From positions 137,566,948 to 137,630,947 of the forward strand of contig NC_134082.1 in assembly GCF_000715075.1 (NCBI RefSeq): a stretch of DNA of 64,000 bases, in the 5' to 3' direction. This document shows positions 10,265-19,686 of the stretch, piece by piece. The DNA is from Nicotiana tabacum (Eukaryota > Streptophyta > Magnoliopsida > Solanales > Solanaceae). Position numbers and translations under genes: made by a program. Each line of letters opens with the position of its first letter. The stretch's first letter is position 1. The notes below the pieces were generated by a model. It made no database searches and was not told the origin of the DNA. It worked only from the letters and a program-made list of their open reading frames with translations.

Positions 10265-12121
10265 GGCAACGGTAGAGTCGACAGACTAAAGCAAGAACGT
10301 GCACCAACGCTTATTGCGCCTAAAGAAATGAAGAAACTTATGCCAAGGCAGAAGGGTAGCTATCTAAAATAGTGAGGCCTTTTGAAGAAGCCGAAGCCGC
10401 CCCACATATATGCAGGTAACAACGACGATTCACCTATCCGGAGTGAGCCCTGGGAAGCCAACGGTCTTAACACAGATCGATGGGGCGATACCTGACCCTA
10501 GAGGCATCCATCGACGAGAAGACAGGCCTTAGGGAGTCGACCGTATTGTCTCTAGTTTTGAGGCAGCATCCGACCTCGAAGATCTCCGCCAAAAAAGAAG
10601 TCAAGCTTCGGGAAGTGTTCAACGCCATCACTCAACTCAAGGTGGTACCCGATCTCATGGTTTCCTTTTCTAAAAGAAAAATATGCACGCGAATTTTCAA
10701 GGTAGCGCCTGAGTACAGGCAACCCCTCAACAGAAGTCTATCTCCTACGCTTTAAAAAGCTATCTGCATCAAGTTCAAATGAGACCCCTAGGTACCCAAA
10801 ACTGACCTTCACTTAGGTTACCATTCTCGAAAGCTCCAAAACTCAGCGTACTATCTCCATATAACTCGGAGGGCCCGACAACCCGAACCTATCAGATCAA
10901 TTTAGGCTTGGTCCGAAGTACGACGATGGGCTCGAAAAAGAGCCATGCCAATCAGTAGAGGATCGGAAAGAACGCTCGCATCCGAGTTAGATATCAGCGG
11001 TCAACAACAAAGGAAAACATTCAAAGTCCTCGAAGGGCACGATAGCATGCAATAGTAAGGCAAGAATCGAAGCAGAAGGTAAGGAAGTATATTCATATTC
11101 ATAAAAATCCATGTACAAAAACCCTCGAGCGGTCCTTACATACAATTACAAAAGCCTACAGAGGTTCTCTATACCAAAAACAGAGGAACGGAAGGATGTA
11201 CATGTGATGAAACCCGAGAGCCCGGTCCATCCTCGAAAATCCATCTCCGGTATCAACATCCTCGAGCACCGCCCCCTCGAGCACACATCCTCGAGGGAGA
11301 TTCCTTCGACTGGCGCCTCCTCTAGGTTCCTAGCTCAATCCCTTGGGGGGTCCCCACCGGGGGAAAAGATGAAGAAGAGGAAAAGGAGGGGATGCAAAGG
11401 AGGCAGAGAAAAGGGACATGGCTTGCCAAAGCCAAAGGTTGAAGATTCGGCGGGCCCCAGCCTCAACGACCGGTAGTGCCACTTTATCCCTTGGAAAAAG
11501 AAAAATCCAAGGGATGAAGTGCCATACTAGGCCCAGGTAGGAGAGTGAGCAACGATGCATAGTCCGAATGACTGTATACAAAAGGGTAAGACCGACTCCC
11601 CGTCCGTCATCATCTCGAGCCAACGACAACATCAATGGCAAACATAACAACGACCACAACAACGGGACATCATGGTCGTGCTCAACAAATAGAAGCTCCG
11701 ACAACAAACCATTACACAGCCTGCGGGAGCTCTGTCGCACGGACTTGAGGCCATGAGACCCGAACATGATGTTCAAGTATGGAGGAAGATGATAAGAAGA
11801 AATGGGCAAATAAGCCAACGGAGGTACTGGGATAGAAAAATCAACGCAAAGGCACCCCCATTTATAGCGGGTAACGACATGGTCATCGAGGCTTTGAAAG
11901 ATCGACCGGCGGATGAAATTAATGCGCTCTTGAAAAACTAAATCGATGGCGGTACACTCACCTTGGAGAATGGGAATCGGCAGCGCATTAAAAAATGTCG
12001 AAATGCACAAGTCCGTGGGGCACCCCAGTTGCCACAGAAGCTCGCGCCACAGGTTGCATCATTAGTGTGATGTCACCATAAGAAGCTCAAGGAGTCAGGT
12101 GTCAGAATCATTTCCCATCGC
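10265..12121 (+). other. 3' noncoding region of nested Tat element
   Basis: Lies between the start of the antisense ORF and the 3' LTR. Weak short frames exist at 10480-10755 (+) and, longer, at 11330-12010 (-, 226 codons), but none has a motif I recognise. No clear polypurine tract precedes the 3' LTR; the best purine-rich stretch is AGAAGCTCAAGGAG near 12080, some 30 bases away from the LTR, so the PPT seems mutated. Confidence 0.5.
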
Positions 12122-12873
12122 TTCATTCTGGAAAATTAGAGGACTTGATTTCTCGCTATCAAGCCACTTCGAAAGAATGCCTCGAGACCCCGAGGACGTA
12201 AAGCCACGATCGAGTTCCCTCCCTCGGGGCTCGTCAGGGACCGACTCAAAGAAGATGGAGGATGAGGCTAGAAGAAAAGGGGAAGTTCCCTAGGCACACG
12301 ACTAAGTCTGACAGGGCTGGCCTATCCAGAGCCTACACTGAAACATCGCGTCTAGCCGTCACGTCTCCATACTTTACAATTAATGCCCATGTACTATAGC
12401 CAGGTTCCCCTCCTCTATAAAGGGAACCCACACCACCTTGTAAAGGGACCGATATCGCTCCAACTATTTCTCCACAAGATCAATAATATCTTTCTCTCTT
12501 CTCTCTAACTCGCTTGCTCTCACTGGCTCGAGGCCACTTTAGCATTTATCACTTTCTTACTTGTTCTTTATTTATCGCTTGGCCTTGGCCATATAGAGCT
12601 TTGTTTGATCATAACCTAACTGTTATCCCATTCCAGACTATCCCTAATAGCTCGATCTTGACCCGGATATCGACCCCAAGGTCCCCCATCGACCAGTCCT
12701 ATACCCAGGCAACAAGCTTCTTAGTTTGATTACTACCTCATTTTAGCTTGCATTTCATCATTAAACTTCATATTCTTGGCATCATATGCTCTAGCAACTA
12801 GCATAAAAATAGATCACGTATTTTTAGAATTCCATTTACAAATTTAATGTTGTTACCATTTTCACAGTAAACA
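12122..12873 (+). repeat. 3' LTR of nested Tat element
   Basis: 752 bp, aligned over its length with 3150-3901. The start is mutated (TTCATT where the other LTR has TGTATG) and the end is TAAACA. The TATA region is retained near 12415 (CTCTATAAAG). Visible substitutions are scattered, so the insertion is not recent. Confidence 0.88.
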
Positions 12874-12878
12874 CCTTT
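12874..12878. repeat. Target-site duplication CCTTT, right copy
   Basis: Matches 3145-3149 and immediately follows the LTR end TAAACA. Confidence 0.9.
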
Positions 12879-13245
12879 GAGCTCATGTGTGATGCGAGCG
12901 ATGTTGCGGTTGGGGCAGTTTTGGGTCAAAGAGTGAACAAAATGTTTCATCCAATGTACTATGCGAGCAAGACAATGAATGATGCTCAAGTGAACTACAC
13001 GGTGACCGAGAAAGAACTTTTGGCTATTATGTTCGCAATGGAGAAATTTAGACCGTATCTTATGGGTGCCAAGGTCATAGTCCTAGCGATCATGCCACAC
13101 TCCGGTACTTGATAACAAAGAAGGATTCCAAAGCTAGACTGATGCGATGGGCCTTGTTACTTCAAGAGTTTGATTTGGAGATTATGGACCGGAAGGGCAG
13201 TAAAAACCAAGTGGCGGACCACTTGTCCCACTTAGAGGAGGAGGG
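12874..13245 (+). pseudogene. Athila-A RNase H, split from its RT by the Tat insertion
   Basis: RNase H that would degrade the RNA strand during reverse transcription. The frame starts in the FELM segment, then shows [13 protein letters not shown] and the [19 protein letters not shown] region typical of Ty3 RNase H. A frameshift near 13100 moves it into the frame that continues to integrase with [16 protein letters not shown] and [11 protein letters not shown]. The DSG-like first catalytic position cannot be confirmed at the junction. Confidence 0.85.
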
Positions 13246-14609
13246 GAGGCCTTGTGATGGCCTAGAGATCAATGATTCATTTCTTGACGAACAACTCCTT
13301 TCGGTGTCGGTGAATGGTATGCCATGGTTTGCGGATGTTGCTAATTTCTTTGTGACTGGTATAATCCCATGTGAGCTCTCTTCTAACCAAAGGAAGAAGC
13401 TCAAACGGGATAGTTTGGATTTCTATTGGGATGAGCCCTACTTGTTCAAGATTTGCACGGATGGTGTGATCCGAAGGTGTGTCCTAGAGGAAGAGCAATT
13501 GAGTATCTTGGAGGCTTGTCATTCCTCTCCCTATGGTGGCCATCATGGCAGGGCGAGGATGGCTTCCAAAGTTCTCAGTTGTGGGTTTTATTGGCCAACT
13601 TTGTACAAAGATGCAAATGAACTTGTGAAGAGGTGTGATGAATATCAAAGAGCGGGTGAAATTTCGAAGAAAGATGAGATGCCTCTCAATACCATTCTTG
13701 AGGTTGATATTTTTGATATGTGGGGCATTGATTTTATGGGCCCGTTTGTTTGCTCATGTGGGAACACATACATTCTTGTGGCGGTTAACTATTTTTCAAA
13801 GTGGGTTGAGGTCGTGGCTTTACCCAACAATGAGGCCCAAAGTGTTGTTGCATTTCTCAAGAAGAGCATTTTTACAAGGTTTGACACTCCTCGTGCAATT
13901 ATAAGTGATGGGGGGGGGGGGGTATCATTTTTGAAATAGAGCTTTTGACACTTTGCTTGCAAAGTATGATGTCAACCATAAGGTTTCTACTCCCTATCAT
14001 CCTCAATCAAGTGGCCAAGTTGAAGTCTCAAACAGGGAAATCAAGAGTATATTGTCGAAGACGGTCAATACAAATATGACCGATTGGTCAAAGAAGTTGG
14101 ATGATGCTCTATGGGCTTATTGAACTACTTACAAGACTCCGATTGGTATGTCTCTGTATCGGTTGGTGTTTGGGAAAGCTTGACATCTACCGATTGAGTT
14201 AGAGCACAAGGCCATATGGACTTTGAGGAAGTTAAATCTTGAATGGGATGTGGCAGCAAATCTTTGTGTGGAGCAGCTTAATGAACTTGATGAATTCCGA
14301 TTCCATGCCTACTCCAGTTCGTCCTTGTACAAGGACAAGATGAAGTACCTTCATGATAAATATGCTCGTGGCAAGGAATTCAAAGTGGGTGATTTGGTTC
14401 TCTTGTTCAACTCTCGGTTACGTCTGTTTCCCGGAAAGCTTAAGTCAAAATGGAGTGGACCTTTTGAAGTGGTGTTTGTGACCCCGTTTGGTGCACTTGA
14501 CTTGAAGAACAAAAATGGGGAAGTTTTTAGAGTGAATGGGCATAGGGTCAAGCACTACTTGGGAAAAATTGATGATATCCACATGGTGGCACTTCTTCAT
14601 CTCAAATGA
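13246..14609 (+). pseudogene. Athila-A integrase, disrupted by a G13 tract
   Basis: Integrase that would insert the cDNA. The N-terminal HHCC zinc domain lies near 13510-13650, but the last Cys is Tyr (CDEYQ here, CDECQ in Athila-B). The catalytic core starts with WGIDFMGPF (first Asp) and reaches IISDGG (second Asp) where a run of 13 G at 13910-13922 destroys the frame. More stops follow (TGA at 14122-14124 and near 14182). The C-terminal part is intact at 14223-14609, with [20 protein letters not shown] and SGPFEVVFVTPFGAL, ending at TGA 14607-14609. Confidence 0.88.
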
Positions 14610-14620
14610 TTTGATAGTAA

Positions 14621-14672
14621 CCTGCGTCGTGCTGCGACGTTAAATCAGGCGCTTCTTAGGAGGCAATCCATG
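14621..14672 (+). other. Conserved noncoding block directly after pol
   Basis: CCTGCGTCGTGCTGCGACG followed by TTAAATCA and GCGCTTCTTAGGAGGCAA. The counterpart in Athila-B is at 37312-37380 (-), at the same distance from the integrase stop. CGTCG and CGACG could pair as a small stem. The role is unknown; it may be a transcript-processing or regulatory element between pol and the next gene. Confidence 0.6.
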
Positions 14673-15832
14673 TGTTTCTCTTCTTGTTTTTCTTTGGTTT
14701 TTATTGTAGTGTAGGATTTATTTTTGGACTGACTGGTTGTGAGATGCTGTAGGATTGTGTTGATGCAGTGCAGGAAAAAGCTGGGAAATGATTACTCTCT
14801 GAAGTTGTCAATGCGGACCACACTCATTTTGTGCGGCCGCAAAGACCTTTGTGTGGGGGCAAGAAATCAGTGCAGACCGCACTAGTGATTTGACAAAAGT
14901 TGGGGTTCTCTGAAGTTTACCACCACGACCGCATTGTATCTTGTGCGGTCCGCGATGGTCCACTACGGCCGCATTACATTTTGTGCGGTCCGCAGTGGTC
15001 GATTGGTCAGTGCCCTATGGTTTTGAGCACCACAGACCGCGATGCCATTTTGTCCGATTCACGGTGGGTAGGTAAGCTGGGTCCCAGGACCTTTTTCTAT
15101 AAATAGAACCTGAGGCCCTACATTCGAACTTTTCAACCCCTTTACTCTCAGAACATAAAAGATATTGTTCCGCTCTTTAATCTGCACGAAATTAACTGCT
15201 CAAGTTCATTACTCAGCATTTCATCTCATCTCCGGTAACATTAACTTCTTCTTAGTTGTTCAATTTATTTATTTTCTTTGAAATTTTATTTTCCTCAGTT
15301 CTTCTTCTTTCCCTGTCCGTATTTCTTTCAATTTTGTAACTTAGGTTAGTCAATTTTTGTTTAAAGTAGGACTAGGTAGTTAATACACTGAACCGACAGT
15401 TAGGGACTCATCAATAGGTGTAAAATTGGACTAAAATTGATCAAAACATGCACCCTAGGTTGGTTGCTGGGCATTCAGTGTAGACCGCGGTGGATTTTGT
15501 GAGGTCCGCGGTGCCCCTGTGCGGTCCGCAATGGTATTTTGTACGGACCGCAATGACAAAGTCCTGAAAGCTGATCATTTGAGGACCGCGGCCGCATTAG
15601 ATTTTGTGCGGTCCGCGGTGTATAGATTCAGAGAGTGGGTAGTCTGAACCCCACTTCTGTGCGGACCGCAATGAATTTAGTGAGGTCAGCAATGGCTTCT
15701 TTGCGACTGCACTGCATTTTGTGCGGTCCGCACTCTGCAATAAAACTATCTACAACTTTCTTTTTCTGCAACTTTGAAATTCGTTGTTCCTATTGATACT
15801 AACAAAGCATGAATGAATGTTGTTTGCAGACA
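14673..15832 (+). promoter_or_regulatory. Athila-A post-pol leader with dyad repeats, TATA box and candidate intron
   Basis: About 1.2 kb without coding. From about 14815 to 15065 there are repeated copies of TGTGCGGTCCGCA-like dyads, then TATAAATAG at 15098-15106. The probable transcribed leader follows, with a candidate splice donor CCG/GTAACA at 15235. More GCGGTCCGC dyads occur at 15480-15735. The candidate acceptor TTTGCAG ends at 15829, four bases before the ATG at 15833. Athila-B has the same order of TATA, donor and acceptor. The layout suggests a separate transcription unit for the post-pol ORF. Confidence 0.6.
15098..15106 (+). promoter_or_regulatory. Internal TATA box upstream of the post-pol ORF
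   Basis: TATAAATAG, identical to the LTR TATA at 20266-20274 and likewise placed just after a cluster of GCGGTCCGC dyads. Transcript start would be near 15130. Confidence 0.55.
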
Positions 15833-17837
15833 ATGGTGAGATCAAGAGGAAAATGTGGTAAACAAATAGGAAGAATAGAGTCCTCCTAGGATGGGAAGCA
15901 AGCAATGATAAAATTAACCCCACAAGCCTGTCAAAACATAAAAAACACAAGGAAGATTATAAAAGCTGTAGACAGGGCCATTGACCAGTCGGGGAGTGAG
16001 TATGAGCCCTCCCGGGAGGCATCTTCAAATTCCGTGCCAGAGTTTGATCCTGCCAGGCCGGAGAGGAACCAATTGAGAGATACACCTCCAGCATCCCCCA
16101 CGCCCAAGCCTCAGTTCATATATCTTCTGAGTCATCTAAGGACTAAGCTAAAGGCAGTGGGATGAGTACTCCACCTCCCCTACAACTTCATTATCCGGAG
16201 AGGGTGCAGTAGCAGAAGAAAGGGAAGAAGAAGAAGGGGTGAGCCTCAAGTTGGTGGGGTAGAGCGGACTAGGAATCTGGAGGCATAGGAGGACCGGTTC
16301 GTCAGCGAGATTGCCTACCACAAATTCAGAGAGTGGTGGCCTGAAAAGAGGTTAATACTTGAGAGAAAAGTTATCACCCGGGATCTTTTGCCTTACAATC
16401 CCAATGTGCTAAGGCAATTCAGAGAAAGAGCTGGGTGGGACTACTTCATAGGGCAGGTGGATGACGCCAATGGGCACTTGGTGAAAGAATTCTACACCAA
16501 CGTGGCCCACATCAAAAACGGTACCACGGTCACCAAAGTGCGGAATCTAAAAGTGAAGTTTGATGGCAAGACCATCAATGGCTATTTGGGCTTCACGGAG
16601 GAGGATGGGTCCCTGTACTTGGACAAAATGAAGTTGGGTGAAGAAGCTCGTCCGTGGTTGGCGGAGTACTTGGCAATCCCAGGTACCACCCCTGAGTGGT
16701 TGACTGCAGTGGTGAAGATATTGAGGAGGATATTGAACTTCGAGGCGAGGGGTGGGAGACATTTGTGTGTAGCAAGCTAGATCCTACCACGCATGACAAC
16801 TAACTCCCAATTCACCAGGAGATCTTAGTGGCATCCATCATGGCGGGGTACCTGATCATGTCGGGAATGTGATGTTCCGGGTCATTACATAGGTTGTGAA
16901 TGAGGGTGACAGGTCTTACCCATTCCCCAACTTCCTAACCATGTACCTGAAGGACCAAAATGTGGAGAAGAGCAGATTTGACGTGAAAGTGAAGGCAAAG
17001 GCACCTTTCTCGTGGTATAGCCTACAGGGTGATGACAACCCTAAGGGCAAGCACTTCAAGGGAAAATCCACTACTTCAACTAGCCAGTCTGAATAGCTAG
17101 TAGTGGTAGTGACTACTCCGCAGCCTCCCTCCACTTCAGCAGACATGGCCCCAGGCCCATCCACTTCAGCAGATCTAGAGATACCCTCCACCACTGCCTA
17201 TCCATTGACTACCCACCGTTTGAGCTAGGCCCTCACCAGCATCAACAACTGGATGCAGATAGCTTTTTCTAAGCTGTTTGTATTATCTACTACTGTGGCA
17301 GCTCAGTCAGCACCTCCTCCTCTACAGGTCCCACAGTCCATTGAGGACACTCTCAAGGATCTTTTAGACAACCAGAAGAAGATCCTTGAGAACCAAAAAC
17401 TGCTTACAAACGTTGTTGATTCACACAGAAAGGCTCTCAAGGAGATTGCTAGGGAGGCAAAGAAGTTGAGGAAGACTCGGGCTTCCAAAGAGTCAGTGAA
17501 GGAGTTACGGGTCGAGGTTGAGAGATTGAAGGCGGATCACCTGCCTTTGGATTTGCTACTCCATGACCCAACACCAGCAGCCTATCCCCAGCTAGAGCAG
17601 TCCGAGAGGCCTCCTAAGAGGAAGAAGGTGATCCCCCAGTCCGATGATGCAGTCATTCAGTTGGAATACCTACCAGAGACTTCCTCTAGTCAGCCTCAGG
17701 ATGCAGCCCATGAGCCAGTCTAGACCCAGGTCCCAACAGTAGAGCCACAGATCACAGGGAGCCAGTCTCATGTTCCTGAGCATAGAGAGGACCTAGGGGC
17801 CCAAAGAGAGGACCCCATGCAGACGGACGACCCATAG
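15833..17837 (+). pseudogene. Athila-A post-pol ORF (env position), plant-transposon domain plus coiled coil
   Basis: Starts ATG 15833 right after a TTTGCAG acceptor; stops at TAG near 17837. Several stops and frameshifts break it (first near 15887). The best segment, 16388-16780, has FYTNVAHIKNG, VKFDGKTINGYLGF and RPWLAEYLAIPGTTPEWLT, the signature of the 'putative plant transposon protein' (Transposase_32-type) domain as I remember it. Then come a segment with NEGDRSYPFPNFLTMYL (16896-17096) and a Lys/Glu-rich coiled coil (17253-17723, QKKILENQKLLTNVVDSHRK). I see no signal peptide or membrane segment, so calling it an envelope protein is not supported. Athila-B has a homologue at 25455-27297 plus 35955-36057. 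Confidence 0.75.
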
Positions 17838-19672
17838 GGAGTTCCTTTTCCTCTATTTTTGTGCTTATTTTGCTTAGTTAGCATTGAGGAAAATGTCAGG
17901 TTTCATTTGAGGGGGTAGGCCCTATTTGTATTTGGATGACTGTATATATATGACAGATTTTATGATTTCTTTCTTTCCTTTTTATCTTTGGTATGCATAT
18001 AATTTCAACATTTCATTATATTTTTCATACGTTTTGCCTTGGGTCTGTATATAAAAGTTACGTTTCATTGTATATATTCATCTCCCCTATTGTATATTCG
18101 ATTAAATCCCCTCCTGTACATATTCATTCTACGTTCCGCATTTTTCCTTTTCTTAGCTTCTTATTTTATATTCGTAGCTTCTTGTTTTGAGTTTTGCAAT
18201 AAGCCTTTGGTTTTCTTAATGCCACGATTCTTTCCAAAGGTGGAATATGTGTGAACCGGGTGGCTCTTCCCGATGATGGATGGCATGACAATCTTCTTAA
18301 GAGTTTGAGTCTGTTTTTCTTTTCTTTTTTGCTTTTTAGTGGTTAGTGGTAAGGGTGCCTCAAGCAAAGCTTTACTTGGGCCTAACACATTTGCCTTTGA
18401 TCCTATGGTCAAAAACAAATTGTTGTGTATAAGATGGTAAAAGTTGTGACCTTGAGACTCTTGTGTTGGCTGATAATCATCAAGTGGTTTTTCGGGACCA
18501 TTGTGTGCTAAAATCTTATCTAAGGTTGTTGTGGGCCCCCGACTCTGTGTCTTTAGCGATCCCATAGCTTGTGTTGTGAGAAATTGCATTGCAAGCCCAA
18601 GTCCCGAGCCATTGGTCTAGAACTTGCCTTGAATGTTTGTCTAGACGAAATCCTAAGTGTAATTTGACTTGAGACATGATTATAGGCTCTCCTTGATCCA
18701 AATGATATCTTGAACACTTCCATATCCTACCAATGATAAAATCCCTAGTCAACCCTTTTGAGCCTTAGACCTTTTTCCTTCAAGAACCAGGATACAAGCT
18801 TTTACCCGTTCTAAAGACACCCTCTCTTGGCACCCGACCTTTCCTTAGCACATGGAAAAAGTATAAGTTTGGGGGGAGAGACAAGGATTGAAACAAAGAG
18901 GTAAAAAGGTACAAAATGAAGAAAAGGAAAGACAATGAAAAATAAAGAAAAGCAAAAAGACAAAAAGAATGTTCAATGTAGAAATGAATAAAGGGATTCA
19001 ATGAAAGCAAAGAATGAATGGTATGGAAAGTTGAGAAAGGAGAAAAGATTTGAAATGAAAAAAAAGGAATGACAGTGTGTCTCTCTAACCCCTTAGAAAG
19101 AAGTGAAATGACTTAAAAAGGCAAGTGAATGTGCGCCAAAATGAAGCAAAAGAAGTGCTAAAGGGAAGATGGAACCTACTTAGACCAAACATTTCCTATC
19201 CTGAACCAAAAGCCTTCACTATGTCTCCATAAAAGCCCTATATGATCTTAAGTTGAATGAAACTTTCATTAGTGGTGACTTACATAAAGGGCAAGCATAT
19301 GGTACTTATAGCGGGACTTGTGACTTTTCCTTGAGAGAGATGAGTGTAGTTCCATTAACCTCGTTCTGAGTGCTACTATCCTAAAGGTAAGGTCTGCTTA
19401 GGGAAAGTTGAGGATGTGTGAGTTTGGGTTCCACAATGACCAAAGTAATAGAAAGAGTTTCTTTGATGTGTTGAGTCAACTCTTGATGCTCTTGTGTCGC
19501 ACTAAATCCATGGTGTTTAAAAAGTGAATGTTGTTAATGATTCATTTGAATTAAGGGCAATTGTTAGTCCCAATTGATGCTAGATGAGGTCACTTTAGGT
19601 CGGTTGAATTTTCTTGGATTGACTCTTAAAGGGTGGGTATTATTTTGTTTTCTTGAGGACAAACAAAAGCTT
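17838..19672 (+). other. Athila-A 3' noncoding region with two internal purine tracts
   Basis: No coding evidence. It contains TTTGAGGGGGTAGG at 17906-17919 and AAGTTTGGGGGGAGAG at 18865-18880. Both resemble the true PPT and both are conserved in Athila-B (25365-25377 and 24365-24380). AT-rich and A-rich stretches (18890-19060) lie around the second tract. Confidence 0.65.
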
Positions 19673-19686
19673 AAGTTTGGGGGAGT
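19673..19686 (+). other. Polypurine tract of Athila-A
   Basis: AAGTTTGGGGGAGT abuts the LTR start TGATAACTAGG. It would prime plus-strand synthesis. Athila-B has the identical tract at 23577-23590. Confidence 0.88.

Larger units (their letters stand above)
3150..12873 (+). mobile_element. Tat-type Ty3 element without pol, nested in Athila-A
   Basis: Complete LTR-to-LTR insertion of 9724 bp with two 752-bp LTRs, a tRNA-Lys primer site, a degenerate gag and an antisense extra ORF, flanked by CCTTT. The 8.2-kb interior has no recognisable protease, RT, RNase H or integrase between gag (ending near 5450) and the antisense ORF (10264 down to 8205). It is therefore a large non-autonomous derivative that would depend on a related Tat element. 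Relationship to Tat-old is shown by the gag start (IHDIFEMLQA against LRVIFEMLQA), a shared gag segment (APKPISKKF), similar LTR starts and the same type of PBS. Confidence 0.9.

Noticed and set aside
10480..10755. 91-codon plus-strand frame in the nested Tat 3' region
   Set aside because: No recognisable domain and no conservation seen in Tat-old; not enough for a gene call.
15833..17837. Retrovirus-like envelope gene in Athila
   Set aside because: The position fits, but the domain and coiled coil found here show no signal peptide, membrane anchor or fusion features.
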